A model generated the notes under the pieces. It had not been told where the DNA came from. It saw nothing but the letters and a program-made list of their open reading frames with translations, and ran no database searches. The position numbers and the translations under genes were made by a program. From Pseudothermotoga sp. (GTDB lineage: Bacteria; Thermotogota; Thermotogae; Thermotogales; DSM-5069), in contig DOKY01000037.1 of assembly GCA_003510135.1 (NCBI GenBank), positions 1-64,000 on the forward strand: a DNA stretch of 64,000 nucleotides, written 5' to 3'. Of the stretch, positions 32,447 to 42,700 are shown piece after piece. Numbering within the stretch: the first letter of the stretch is position 1; each line of letters begins with the position of its first letter.

Positions 32447-32474
32447 ATTTTTTGTGTCGCACGGAGGGATAATC

Positions 32475-32672
32475 GTGGAAAAACTCAGGAAGTTCTTCCG
32501 AGAAGTGTGGGGAGAAGCAAAGAGGACCCACTGGCCCAACAGGCAAGAGTTGTTGGTCTCCACCTCGGTTGTCATCCTGATCCTCGTGGTAATGGGGGTC
32601 TATTTCTTTCTGCTCGATTTGGCCCTCTCCGGAGGTATAAGAGCAATACTGCGCACGCTTGGTATTGGGTGA
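32475..32672 (+). CDS. secE: SecE, preprotein translocase subunit
   Basis: SecE is the small clamp subunit of the SecYEG channel. The 65-residue protein has the amphipathic helix motif FFREVWGEAKRTHWPNRQEL followed by one membrane helix (VSTSVVILILVVMGVYFFLL). GTG 32475 has CGGAGGG seven bases upstream; a longer GTG at 32454 would place that site inside the gene. It stands before nusG as usual. Confidence 0.95.
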   Translation: MEKLRKFFREVWGEAKRTHWPNRQELLVSTSVVILILVVMGVYFFLLDLALSGGIRAILRTLGIG

Positions 32673-32677
32673 TGTGA

Positions 32678-33742
32678 ATGCGAAAAAGCTGGTACATCCT
32701 CAGGACGATGGCAGGCCAGGAGGAAAGCGCGAAAGAAAATCTGCTGACCAAGATAAGATCAGCCGGATACGAAAGATTTTTCGGCCGTATCGTTATCCCT
32801 GAGGAAACGATAATAGATGCGACGGGTAAATCTCTGAAGAGATTTTCGGTGTCTCCAAACGCGAAATTGTACGTCAAGACCGCTTCTGATGTTAAAAAGG
32901 GTGATCTTCTCGCAGAAGAACCTGCGATCCACGCAAGACACAGTGGAACAATCGTGTCCGTGAAAAACTGCCGCAAGATAACGATCGAAACTATAGACAA
33001 GAAGTACTCGAAGACGTATATTATTCCGGAAAGTTCCAAGCTCGTGAGCGGTATCAAGGCGGGTGCTCGTATAAGACAGGGAATGCCGCTGACCCGGGAT
33101 GGAGAGTACATCTGCGAAATAGACGGTAAAGTGATCGAAAACGAACGAGTCAAGCGTGTTGAAGTTCAACAGGAAAATGGAGAGATAGATGTTTACCACA
33201 TTCCATATGAATTGTACGATGCGAACAGGATTTACAAGGGCAAGCAAGTCAGAAACGGGGAATTGCTCGCTGAAGGCAGAAAGATATACTCCACCATGGA
33301 CGGGCGTGTCGAGGTTGTAGACATGGGAACGCGCAAGGAGATAAGAATCGCAAAGACACAGAAGAAAAGGATGTTCCCCGGTTACATATTCGTCGAGATG
33401 ATGATGAACGACGATACCTGGGAGTTCGCGAGAACCGTTCCGGGCATAATAGACTTCGTCGCGTCTGGTGGGCAACCTCTACAACTTAAGCAACGTGAGG
33501 CTCGGACGATTCTGAGACTGGCGGGTATTGAAGCGTTCGAAGAAAGAGCTAAACCTGTACGCGTCGAGATGGATATAAAGGTAGGAGACGTTGTAAAGAT
33601 AACCTCCGGTCCGTTCGAGGATTTTGCTGGCGTCGTGAAAGAAATAGACCCAGTCAAACAGGAACTCAGGGTTGCCGTCACCATCTTTGGTCGTGAGACG
33701 CCTGTGACGGTGAGGGTATCTGAAGTGGAGAAGATACAATGA
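32678..33742 (+). CDS. nusG: NusG with large internal insertion domain
   Basis: NusG binds the RNA polymerase clamp and couples transcription to Rho and the ribosome. This 354-residue form is about twice the usual length. The N-terminal NGN domain starts SWYILRTMAGQEESAKENL, is broken at about residue 45, and resumes at KKRMFPGYIFVEM (about 229) with VPGIIDFVASGG; the KOW domain is GDVVKITSGPFEDFAGVVKEID. The roughly 180-residue insertion holds two similar barrel-sandwich-like units, VKKGDLLAEEPAIHARHSG and VRNGELLAEGRKIYSTMDG. Such an insertion is known from Thermotoga maritima NusG. Confidence 0.96.
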   Translation: MRKSWYILRTMAGQEESAKENLLTKIRSAGYERFFGRIVIPEETIIDATGKSLKRFSVSPNAKLYVKTASDVKKGDLLAEEPAIHARHSGTIVSVKNCRKITIETIDKKYSKTYIIPESSKLVSGIKAGARIRQGMPLTRDGEYICEIDGKVIENERVKRVEVQQENGEIDVYHIPYELYDANRIYKGKQVRNGELLAEGRKIYSTMDGRVEVVDMGTRKEIRIAKTQKKRMFPGYIFVEMMMNDDTWEFARTVPGIIDFVASGGQPLQLKQREARTILRLAGIEAFEERAKPVRVEMDIKVGDVVKITSGPFEDFAGVVKEIDPVKQELRVAVTIFGRETPVTVRVSEVEKIQ

Positions 33743-33791
33743 ATGTGTGGGAGGGAGTCAATCCCAGTAACCACAGAGGAGGGAAACTCGA

Positions 33792-34217
33792 ATGGCTAAG
33801 AAAGTCGTAGCGCAGGTCAAGCTGCAACTTCCTGCTGGTAAGGCAACACCCGCACCTCCAGTTGGCCCCGCTCTTGGTCAGCGCGGCGTTAACATAATGG
33901 AGTTCTGCAAAAGATTCAACGCCGAAACCGCAGATAAAGCAGGAATGATTCTACCCGTCATCATAACAGTCTACGAGGATCGTTCCTTCAGCTTTGTTGT
34001 GAAAACACCACCCGCATCCTTCCTGCTGAAGAAGGCTGCGAACATAGAGAGTGGTTCGGGCGAAGCTAAGAGGAAGATCGTCGGAAAAGTCACAAGGAAG
34101 CAGATCGAAGAGATTGCCAAGCTCAAGATGCCCGACCTGACCGCAAACGATCTGGAAGCGGCCATGAGAATCATTGAAGGTACTGCGAAGAGCATGGGCA
34201 TCGAAGTGGTAGACTAA
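33792..34217 (+). CDS. rplK: Ribosomal protein uL11
   Basis: uL11 binds the GTPase-associated region of 23S rRNA. The 141-residue protein has VKLQLPAGKATPAPPVGPALGQRGVNIMEFCK at its start, PASFLLKKAANIESGSGEAKR and the C-terminal RNA-binding end TANDLEAAMRIIEGTAKSMGIEV. It follows nusG after a 49-base gap, with GAGGAGGG before the ATG. Confidence 0.97.
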   Translation: MAKKVVAQVKLQLPAGKATPAPPVGPALGQRGVNIMEFCKRFNAETADKAGMILPVIITVYEDRSFSFVVKTPPASFLLKKAANIESGSGEAKRKIVGKVTRKQIEEIAKLKMPDLTANDLEAAMRIIEGTAKSMGIEVVD

Positions 34218-34238
34218 CATCAAAAAGGAGGAGGCTTT

Positions 34239-34946
34239 ATGCCGAGACACTCCAAGAGGTACCTGGAAATCAGACAGAGAGTCGACAGAACGAAGTTCTA
34301 CAGCATCGATGAAGCCATAGAACTGGTGAAGAAAAACGCAACGGCAAAGTTCGATGAAACTGTGGAGCTGCACCTTGCGACAAACATAGATCCAAGGAGA
34401 CCAGAACAGCAGGTCAGAGGAACAGTGGTTCTACCACATGGAACGGGAAGAACCGTTAAGGTTCTGGTGTTCGCAAAAGGTGAGAAAGCAGAAGAGGCCA
34501 AGAAGGCAGGAGCAGACATCGTGGGTGGAGACGAACTCGTTGAAAAGATTCTGAACGAAGGCTTTACAGATTTCGACGTGGCTATCGCCACACCAGACAT
34601 GATGAAGTCTGTTGGAAAGCTCGGAAAGATTTTGGGACCCCGCGGTCTGATGCCGTCTCCGAAGTCGGGCACGGTTACAGAGGATGTGGCTTCTGCAGTT
34701 AAAGAATTCAAGATGGGACGAATCGAAGTGAGGAGCGATAAGACTGGCTCGATCCATTTGCCAGTTGGCAAGTGTTCCTTCGACTCTCAGAAGTTAAAGG
34801 AGAACTTGATCTCGGCTTACAAACAGATCACGAGCATGAGACCGGCAGGCATCAAGGGTCAGTTCCTCAAGAAGGCTGTACTGACCTCAACAATGGGAGT
34901 TGGTGTGAAACTGAACATGTCCGAGCTCGAGGCTGCGAAAATCTGA
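34239..34946 (+). CDS. rplA: Ribosomal protein uL1
   Basis: uL1 forms the L1 stalk and often represses its own operon. The 235-residue protein has EAIELVKKNATAKFDETVELHLATNIDPRRPEQQVRG at the N-terminus, GDELVEKIL, ATPDMMKSVGKLGKILGPRGLMPSPKSGT, and the basic C-terminus. The site AAAGGAGGAGG precedes the ATG. It is followed by the L10 leader. Confidence 0.97.
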   Translation: MPRHSKRYLEIRQRVDRTKFYSIDEAIELVKKNATAKFDETVELHLATNIDPRRPEQQVRGTVVLPHGTGRTVKVLVFAKGEKAEEAKKAGADIVGGDELVEKILNEGFTDFDVAIATPDMMKSVGKLGKILGPRGLMPSPKSGTVTEDVASAVKEFKMGRIEVRSDKTGSIHLPVGKCSFDSQKLKENLISAYKQITSMRPAGIKGQFLKKAVLTSTMGVGVKLNMSELEAAKI

Positions 34947-34967
34947 ATATCCTGTTGAATCACATGA

Positions 34968-35073
34968 TTCGCCGAAGAAAGTAGGTATCCTAAAGGGGTT
35001 ATCCCCGCCTACCGAGGCGAGCCGAAAGCCAGCGCTTTGGTTGAGCGGGGGTCTCTTGTGAGAGACCCTTTTT
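34968..35073 (+). promoter_or_regulatory. L10 leader RNA with attenuator
   Basis: The 147-base gap between rplA and rplJ holds a structured leader. GTAGG (34981) pairs with CCTAC (35008), enclosing GGGG-TTAT-CCCC; purine-rich bulges and a GAAAGCC segment follow, as in known L10 leaders. CCCCGC (35003-35008) is also complementary to GCGGGG (35045-35050), which overlaps the first arm of the terminator, so an antiterminator is possible. In other bacteria L10 or the L10-L12 complex binds this leader and lowers rplJL expression. Confidence 0.8.
35049..35073 (+). terminator. Attenuator hairpin before rplJ
   Basis: A perfect eight-base stem (GGGTCTCT, loop TGTG, AGAGACCC) followed by TTTTT stands 20 bases before the rplJ start. 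Being inside the operon, it acts as an attenuator rather than a simple end. Confidence 0.88.
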
Positions 35074-35093
35074 GTTGAAAGGAGGTGCAACGG

Positions 35094-35654
35094 TTGCTAA
35101 CCAGGGAAAAGAAACAACAAATTTTGGAGAATCTCAAAGATGTTTTCCCGAAGGCGAACCTGTTGGTGTTTGTAAACTTTTTTGGTCTGGATGTTGCAAC
35201 AATGAGAGAGCTGCGCAGAAGGATAAGTTCAAAGCACGGCAAAGATGCCAGATTCACCGTTGTCAAGAACAGTCTTCTCTCCATAGTTCTAAACGAGATT
35301 GGTTATCAGAAGGCTGACTACGAAAGGTTTCTCAGAGGTCCGACTGCCATCTTTTACAGTCTCTCAGGTGATCCAGTGGACGCGCTGAAGACCCTGGCGA
35401 GTTTTGCCAAAGAGAAAAAGCTTGAAAAATTCTTTAAAGGCGGTTTCATTGAGCATCAGCCATTCGACGCTGAACAGGTGGCACATTTTGCCAGCCTGCC
35501 AACGAAGAAGGAACTCTATGCGATACTGGTTGGAAGGATACAGAGCCCAATATATGGTTTGGTGTTCGCCTTGAACGACATCATAAGAAAGCTTGTGTAC
35601 GTACTTAATGCAATTGAAGAGAAAAAGAAATCTGAGAATGTCGGAGGTGTTTGA
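35094..35654 (+). CDS. rplJ: Ribosomal protein uL10
   Basis: uL10 is the base of the L7/L12 stalk. The 186-residue protein has the family start REKKQQILENLKDVFPKANLLVFVNFFGLDV, VVKNSLLSIVL, the glycine-containing FLRGPTAIFYS and a C-terminal helix with SPIYGLVFALNDIIRKLVYVLNAIEEKKK that binds L12 dimers; its length suggests room for three dimers. The start is TTG 35094 eight bases behind GGAGG; GTG 35085 overlaps that site. Confidence 0.95.
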   Translation: MLTREKKQQILENLKDVFPKANLLVFVNFFGLDVATMRELRRRISSKHGKDARFTVVKNSLLSIVLNEIGYQKADYERFLRGPTAIFYSLSGDPVDALKTLASFAKEKKLEKFFKGGFIEHQPFDAEQVAHFASLPTKKELYAILVGRIQSPIYGLVFALNDIIRKLVYVLNAIEEKKKSENVGGV

Positions 35655-35656
35655 GG

Positions 35657-36055
35657 ATGACTGTAGAACAGATCGTTGAGGCTATCGAGAAATTGACGGT
35701 TGCGGAACTGGCGCAGTTGGTGAAGGCACTCGAGGAGAAGTTCGGTGTGAGCGCTGCCGCTCCTGTCGCAGTCGCGGCTGTCGCAGCTCCAGCAGCTGGT
35801 GCAGCACCAGCAGCTCAGGCAGCAGCTGAGGAGAAGACCGAGTTTGACGTCATTTTGAAGAGCCACGGAACGAACAAGATCAACGTGATAAAAGTGGTTA
35901 GGGAAATCACGGGTCTCGGTCTGAAAGAAGCTAAAGATCTCGTCGAGAAAGCTGGTAGCCCTGATGCAGTAGTCAAGAGCGGTATTCCAAAGAACGAGGC
36001 AGAGGAAATCAAGAAGAAGCTCGAAGAAGCTGGCGCGGAGGTCATTTTGAAGTAG
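35657..36055 (+). CDS. rplL: Ribosomal protein bL12 (L7/L12)
   Basis: A 132-residue stalk protein with an N-terminal dimer helix pair (TVEQIVEAIEKLTVAELAQLVKALEEKFGV), an alanine-rich hinge, and the factor-binding C-terminal domain (EFDVILKSHGTNKINVIKVVREITGLGLKEAKDLVE). The ATG at 35657 follows GGAGGTGTTTGAGG; the TTG six bases before it is less likely. It is followed by a terminator, so stalk proteins and polymerase subunits may be partly uncoupled. Confidence 0.97.
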   Translation: MTVEQIVEAIEKLTVAELAQLVKALEEKFGVSAAAPVAVAAVAAPAAGAAPAAQAAAEEKTEFDVILKSHGTNKINVIKVVREITGLGLKEAKDLVEKAGSPDAVVKSGIPKNEAEEIKKKLEEAGAEVILK

Positions 36056-36093
36056 TGTGAACATATTTTCTCAGCTGCAAAAAGATTGTATCA

Positions 36094-36127
36094 AACCTAT
36101 ACCAGCTCTGCTGGTATAGGTTGTTTT
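36094..36127 (+). terminator. Intrinsic terminator between rplL and rpoB
   Basis: A 12-base stem (AACCTATACCAG with CTGGTATAGGTT) and loop CTCTG, followed by GTTTT. The weak T-run suggests partial read-through into rpoB. Confidence 0.8.
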
Positions 36128-36128
36128 A

Positions 36129-36137
36129 TGCTATCAT
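36129..36137 (+). promoter_or_regulatory. Candidate extended -10 promoter TGC-TATCAT for rpoBC
   Basis: TGCTATCAT directly follows the rplL terminator and lies 74 bases before rpoB. No -35 is visible. It would allow rpoBC to be expressed apart from rplJL. Confidence 0.4.
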
Positions 36138-36211
36138 AGTGATTGTGCCTGCGTCATGGACTTCGTTCAGTTCCCTGCGTTCCCACTCCGTTGATCCGAT
36201 GAGGTGATAAA

Positions 36212-39200
36212 ATGCGAACAGCTCTTTACGGTAAGCGCGAACGTTTAACGTTTGGCCGCACCGTTGATGCCCTTAAGGTTCCAAACCTGATCGCCGTCCA
36301 GATTGAATCCTACAGAGAGTTCCTGGAAAAAGGCCTAATGGAGATACTGGGAAAGTTCTCTCCAATAACGTCCCAGCCACACAAGGGTGATCTCAGGAAA
36401 GGTGAAAAAGGTTTCATACTTGAGTTCGTCTCGACAAGAATCGGAGAGCCAAACGCCACAGTGGAAGAATGCAAGCAAAAAGGCCTAACTTACCAAGTCC
36501 CCATCTACGCGACTGTCAGGATAACAGACGTCAACAGTGGTGAAATGAGGGAAGAAGAAGCTTTCCTTGGTTCGATACCGTACATGACTGAGAACGGAAC
36601 GTTTGTTATCAACGGTGCTGAGCGCGTCGTTGTCAATCAACTTGTGAGAGCACCTGGTGTCTATTTTGTGGATGAAATGCCGAAGACTCAAACGGCCGCA
36701 CCCATATACGTTGCACATTTCTTGCCCGTGAAAGGCGCGTGGCTAGAGATTCTTTACAACACCGCAGACGAGATGTTCTACGCACGCATCGATAGAAAAA
36801 GAAGGGTCAATCTCTTTTTGTTGTTTAAGGCTCTGGGATTTGAGAACGACCTCGATATACTCGATTTGTTTCCTGACCCAGTCGATGCGGAAGACGAGTA
36901 CAGCATGATGAAAGCTGTGGGTTCGATAATTCTAGAAGACGTTAGCATTGATGGGGAGAAAGTTGTCGAACGAGGAGGTGTACTTACAGAGCACGCCGCA
37001 AGAACGATCCTCGAGTCGAAGATTTCAACCATCGTCAGGGCACATCCTGCAGCGCAAAAAACACTGGAGAAACTCAACAGTGCTTACGGTGAGGTTGATT
37101 CCAACAGGGCATACATTGAAATTTACAGGAGACTCAAACCTGGCGAGATACCAAGGGTGAACGCAGCCAAGGCGTATCTCAACAGTTTGTACTTCACACC
37201 TGAAAGATTTGAGCTCTCAGAAGTTGGCCGTTACAAGATAAACCGCAAACTCCAGCAGCCCTATCGAAAATACCTCGTGCAGGTCAAGAAGATGAGCGAG
37301 TTGGAAGCTGAGAGGATGGAGTACAATCCGACAGAGCTCGTCCTCACACCGATGGACATAGTTCTGGCCACGAGATACTTGTTGGAAGTAAGTAAAAATC
37401 CCGAAATCATGGATACGAAGGACCATCTTGGAAACAAGCGTGTGAGAACGGTCGGAGAGCTCATAAAGCTTGAGTTTGAGAGGGCCTTTTCGAAGGCGCA
37501 GCGGTTGATTCAGGAACGACTGACACTCTACAATTCTCTCGATAAGATCTCCGTGCAGAGTTTGATCAACATAAAGACCATCATCGCCGGTATCAACCAG
37601 TTTTTCGCAACAAGCCCACTTTCACAGTTCATGGAGCAGGTGAATCCGCTCGCAGAGTTAACGCACAAGAGAAGATTAACCGCGGTGGGGCCAGGTGGTC
37701 TGAAGAGAGAGAGGGCGCGGTTTGAGGTCCGAGACGTCCACCACTCTCATTATGGGAGAATGTGTCCAATCGAGACGCCTGAAGGTGCAAACATAGGTCT
37801 TATAACTTCTCTTGCGGTCTACGCGGCGGTGGACGAGTTTGGCTTTCTGACAACCCCGTACAGACGAGTTAAAAAAGGCAGGGTCACGGACGAGATAGTC
37901 TATTTGACCGCCGACGAAGAAGAACATTACTATATCGCTCCATGCACGGTGAAAATAGATGAGAACATGAAGATCGTTGAAGATAGGATCCCGGTTAGAT
38001 ACATGCAGAAAATCTTGTATGTTGAGAAAGAAAAGGTCCAGCTCATGGACGTTTCGACGAAACAGATAGTTTCTGTTTCGACCTCTCTCATTCCGTTTTT
38101 GGAACACGATGATGCGAACAGGGCTCTCATGGGCTCAAACATGCAGAGGCAGGCCGTTCCGCTGCTCAAACCTGAAGCACCGTTTGTGGCCACCGGAGTC
38201 GAACATGATGCTGCTCTCTATTCGGGTTATTTGATCGTTGCAAAACATGATGGCATAGTCAAGAAGGTTGACGCGAGGAGAATCGTTGTCCACAGGATCG
38301 ATGAGAACGGTAATTTCATGTACAAAGATGGCAAACCCGTGATCGATGAATACAGACTGATGAAGTTTGTCAGGACGAACCAAGACACGGTCATAAATCA
38401 GAGGCCAATAGTAAATATAGGTGATCGAGTGAGGCAAGGGGAAGTTATAGCTGACGGTCCTGCGACAGACATGGGTGAGCTCGCCCTCGGTCGCAATGTC
38501 TTGGTTGCCTTCATGTCGTGGGAAGGATACAACTTCGAAGACGCAATACTGGTCAGCGAGGAACTGCTCGAGGAGGACGCCTTCACTTCCATCCACATAG
38601 AGGTTTATGAAACTCAGGCGCGCGACACGAGACTCGGGCCAGAGGAGATCACTGCGGATATTCCAAACGTCAACAAGGAACTGCTGAAAAACCTTGACGA
38701 GAACGGTATAGTCAGGATTGGAGCTTACGTTGGACCACAGGACATACTCGTTGGGAAAGTCACACCAAAGGGGGAAGGAGAAACCACACCCGAAGAGAAA
38801 ATCATAAGGTCCGTCTTTGGCGAGAGGGGAAAGGACGTCAAGGACACTTCGTTGAGACTGCCGCACGGAACTGAAGGCAGAGTCATCGACGTTCAGGTGT
38901 TCGACAAAGAAGACGTCGCAGAACTTGGACCGGGTGTGAACAAATTGGTGAAAGTCTACGTGGCAAGCAAAAAGATCCTCGAAGTTGGAGACAAACTTGC
39001 GGGTAGGCATGGTAACAAAGGTGTTGTGTCCAAGATCCTTCCGAGGGAAGACATGCCGTTCTTGCCCGATGGAACACCCGTTCAGATCGTGCTGAGCCCG
39101 CTCGGAGTGCCATCGAGAATGAACGTCGGTCAGATTCTCGAGACGCATCTGGGATGGCTTGCAAAATTGACGAACAGCTGGTTTGCCACACCCGTTTTCG

Positions 39201-39730
39201 ACGGAGCCAAGGAACAGGACATACTTCCGTGGTTGTACAAAGAACGGAAAGCCTTGGGTTTGGAGGAAGGTGACGACGAGAACGATCCTTCCGGTAAGGT
39301 TCTGTTAAGAGATGGCAGAACGGGCGAGCCGTTTGCAGAACCCGTCGTCGTTGGATACATCTACATGATGAAGCTCATCCACATAGCGCGAGACAAAATC
39401 CACGCCAGATCCACAGGACCTTACTCGCTCATCCACCAGCAGCCGCTCGGTGGAAAGGCTCAGTTCGGTGGCCAGAGGTTCGGAGAAATGGAAGTTTGGG
39501 CTCTCGAAGCGCACGGAGCTTCCCACACTCTGAACGAGATGCTCACGATAAAGTCTGACGACATCAAGGGTCGAAACGAGGTGTACAAAGCCATCCTGAA
39601 GGGCAAAAACATACCTGAACCTGGAATACCAGAAAGCTTCAGAGTGTTGATAAAAGAACTCAGAGGTCTGGCGCTCGATGTGAGGGTTTACGACGAGAAC
39701 GGCAACGAGGTTGACATCGACAGGTTCTGA
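36212..39730 (+). CDS. rpoB: RpoB, RNA polymerase beta subunit
   Basis: The 1172-residue beta subunit. Visible marks include the N-terminal RTVDALKVPNLIAVQIESYREFL, the fork region with FFATSPLSQFMEQVNPLAELTHKRRLTAVGPGGL and HYGRMCPIETPEGANIGLI (the rifampicin pocket), GRNVLVAFMSWEGYNFEDAI, the active-site lysines near KLAGRHGNKGVVS, and the C-terminal GGQRFGEMEVWALEAHGA. The rifampicin loop reads SQFMEQVNPLAELTHKRRLTA, with Val for the usual Asp/Thr at one contact. ATG 36212 follows GAGGTGAT. Confidence 0.98.
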   Translation: MRTALYGKRERLTFGRTVDALKVPNLIAVQIESYREFLEKGLMEILGKFSPITSQPHKGDLRKGEKGFILEFVSTRIGEPNATVEECKQKGLTYQVPIYATVRITDVNSGEMREEEAFLGSIPYMTENGTFVINGAERVVVNQLVRAPGVYFVDEMPKTQTAAPIYVAHFLPVKGAWLEILYNTADEMFYARIDRKRRVNLFLLFKALGFENDLDILDLFPDPVDAEDEYSMMKAVGSIILEDVSIDGEKVVERGGVLTEHAARTILESKISTIVRAHPAAQKTLEKLNSAYGEVDSNRAYIEIYRRLKPGEIPRVNAAKAYLNSLYFTPERFELSEVGRYKINRKLQQPYRKYLVQVKKMSELEAERMEYNPTELVLTPMDIVLATRYLLEVSKNPEIMDTKDHLGNKRVRTVGELIKLEFERAFSKAQRLIQERLTLYNSLDKISVQSLINIKTIIAGINQFFATSPLSQFMEQVNPLAELTHKRRLTAVGPGGLKRERARFEVRDVHHSHYGRMCPIETPEGANIGLITSLAVYAAVDEFGFLTTPYRRVKKGRVTDEIVYLTADEEEHYYIAPCTVKIDENMKIVEDRIPVRYMQKILYVEKEKVQLMDVSTKQIVSVSTSLIPFLEHDDANRALMGSNMQRQAVPLLKPEAPFVATGVEHDAALYSGYLIVAKHDGIVKKVDARRIVVHRIDENGNFMYKDGKPVIDEYRLMKFVRTNQDTVINQRPIVNIGDRVRQGEVIADGPATDMGELALGRNVLVAFMSWEGYNFEDAILVSEELLEEDAFTSIHIEVYETQARDTRLGPEEITADIPNVNKELLKNLDENGIVRIGAYVGPQDILVGKVTPKGEGETTPEEKIIRSVFGERGKDVKDTSLRLPHGTEGRVIDVQVFDKEDVAELGPGVNKLVKVYVASKKILEVGDKLAGRHGNKGVVSKILPREDMPFLPDGTPVQIVLSPLGVPSRMNVGQILETHLGWLAKLTNSWFATPVFDGAKEQDILPWLYKERKALGLEEGDDENDPSGKVLLRDGRTGEPFAEPVVVGYIYMMKLIHIARDKIHARSTGPYSLIHQQPLGGKAQFGGQRFGEMEVWALEAHGASHTLNEMLTIKSDDIKGRNEVYKAILKGKNIPEPGIPESFRVLIKELRGLALDVRVYDENGNEVDIDRF

Positions 39731-39755
39731 ATTGAGCGCCAAGGAGGGAAGAAAG

Positions 39756-42700
39756 ATGGCTATTTCCACCTTCAAGCGGAAGATAGCAGCGGTGAAAATA
39801 GGCGTGGCTTCCCCTGATACGATAAGAAGCTGGTCGAGCGGGGAAGTCAAAAAGCCGGAGACCATAAACTACAGAACATTCAAGCCCGAGCGTGATGGTC
39901 TGTTCTGCGAAAAGATCTTCGGACCGACGAAAGACTACGAGTGTGCCTGCGGCAAATACAAAGGTAAAAAGTACGAGGGAACAGTCTGCGAAAGGTGCGG
40001 CGTGAGAGTGGAATCAAAAGAATCGCGAAGAAAGAGAATGGGTCATATAGAACTTGCCGCACCGGTTGTCCACATATGGTATCTGAAGAGCACACCGAGC
40101 ATTCTTTCCACACTGCTGAACATACCCGCGCGTGATCTGGAAAACATAGTTTACTATGGTAGCAGACGCATCATAGAAAAGGCCTACATCGTTACCAACC
40201 CGAAGAAAACATCGTTCGCTGAGGGAGACGTGATATACGAGACGGAATACAACATATACAAGAAGGTTCTCGACTTCGAGGCTGAGCAAGCGGTCATAGT
40301 TAAGAATCCAAAGAGTCCGGTGATCTCTGAGATAGACGGTGAAGTGAGTTTGAAGAACGAGCGTTCCAATACCGGAAGAACGATAACTTGGATCATCGTA
40401 AGAAACGTCGTCAGGTCCCAGGTGCAGCTGTTCCCTGGCATGATCCTCCTCGTGAAGAATGGTCAGGAAGTATCAGAAGGTGACATTCTCGTTGCGGAGA
40501 AAGAAGTTCCAGCGCTCTATGCTCCGTTTGATGGCACAGTTGAGATCGACGAACTCACTTCGAGTCTTACGCTCAAACCTCTTGCAACGAGCAAGGATCA
40601 ACCTCTGACTGTTTCGATTCCTTACTGCTGCAGACTTACCGTTAGAAACGGTGCAAAGGTCAAAGCTGGTGATCAAATATGGACGGCGGGAATGATTCAA
40701 GCCTTGACAAGTCCCGCGTCCGGAAAGGTCGTGTTCGGTAAAGAACTGAACGTCAGACCCTTGGAAGACGGTTCTTATGAGGTACTCTCTTCAGGTTCCA
40801 TATACGTTGAGCAGACCACGGTCGAGAAAAAATATCCCATCTTCGAAGGCGCGCTCGCTTACGTTAACGATGGTGAAAAAGTGAAAGCAGGAGACTACTT
40901 GGCGGACAGATTTCTCTTCGAAGATGAACATCTGTCTCTGAGCGAGTACGCAATCTTTCAAGAGTATTACCCGGATCGGTTCACGGTGGAGACAGAGGTG
41001 GAGAACGACAGACCAATCCTCGCAATCACGAAGATAGATGAAGATCTCGCCAAAGAAACAGCGCTGACCGTGGGGTCCATTATCACCGAGAACGAATACG
41101 AAGCCTACAGAGAGCTCTATCCTGGAAAAATCGAGGCACACTACGGTGCTGCAGCCGTGAAGAAGTTGCTCGAGATGATCGACCTTGAGAAGTTGAAAGT
41201 ACAGATAGAAGCGGAACTGGCGGAGCTTCCGAAGAGCAGTGGTAGGGCCTTGAAGTTACTCAGGCGGTTGAAAATCGTCAAGAGCCTCATTAATTCCGGT
41301 ACGAGGCCGGAGTGGATGGTCCTGGAAGCCCTGCCGGTAATACCTCCTGAACTGAGACCCATGATTCAGATAGACGGTGGAAGATTTGCGACGACCGACC
41401 TGAACGATCTCTACAGGAGGGTCATAAACAGGAACAACAGGTTGAAGAGATTCTTAGAATTGAACGCTCCAGAGGTCATGATCAGAAACGAAATGAGAAT
41501 GCTCCAGGAAGCTGTCGACAGCCTAATATACAACGGTAGAGTCGGTAGACCCGTCACGGACAGAAACGGTCGACCGCTGAAGTCCCTCACGGATCTGGTC
41601 AAGGGTAAGAAAGGACGATTCAGAAGGAATCTTCTCGGCAAGCGCGTTGACTATTCTGGAAGGGCTGTCATAGTCGTTGGTCCGGAGCTGAAAATACACC
41701 AGTGCGGATTGCCAAAAAAGATGGCACTGGAGCTGTTCAAACCGTTCGTGCTCGCGAGATTACTCGAGGAAGGCGGGGAGAGCAGCAAAACGGCGAGAAA
41801 GCTCAAAAAAGCAATCATAGAGCGTGAAATGCCTGAAGCGTGGGACGTTCTTGAAGAGGTCATCAAGGGACAGACTGTGCTCTTGAACAGGGCACCGACA
41901 CTGCACAGGATGTCTATACAGGCGTTTGAGCCGAAGCTCATTGAAGGTAATGCAATTCAGCTTCACCCGCTTGTCTGTCCTCCGTTCAACGCAGACTTCG
42001 ATGGAGACCAGATGGCCGTGCACGTACCCTTATCTGCCGCAGCTCAGGCGGAGGCACGTTATCTCATGCTGTCGAGGTACAACATCATATCTCCAGCGCA
42101 CGGAAAACCCATATCAATGCCAGGAAAGGACATAATAGTCGGCATATACTACTTGACTGCTGTGAACGGAGACTATGACTCGGTGAGCGCTGATAGGATT
42201 GAATTCAAGTTCAGTTCGCCCGAAGAAGCTATTTTGGCTCACTCACTTGGCTTCGTTGGATTGCACACACCGGTGCTCGCCAGAGTGAAGCAAAACGGCG
42301 AAGAGAAAACGGTGAAAACCACGGTGGGACGTATCATATTCAATGAAATAGTACCTGAGGATCTCAGAGACTACTCAAAAACTTTCGGTAAGAAGGAGAT
42401 AAAAGATCTCATATATGAGACATTCAAGAGACATGGCATGGAAGCGACGGCCGACCTGCTCGACGACATGAAGGACCTTGGATTTCATTACGCGACCGTG
42501 TCCGGTCTGACGATATCTTTGAAAGACCTTGTGGTTTCACCCAAGAAGGATGCTATCATCAGGGACGCACTGCAAAAAGTCGAGAAAGTCGAACAGGAGT
42601 ACGCCGAAGGCTTTTTGACTTACGAGGAAAGATACAAGGAGATCATAAGGATCTGGACGAAGGCAACGGAAGAGGTCCAGAAGGTCACGTACGAGGCTCT

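Noticed and set aside
38135..39148. 337-codon open frame on the reverse strand inside rpoB
   Set aside because: It is the antisense shadow of a conserved rpoB region; no ribosome site or domain.
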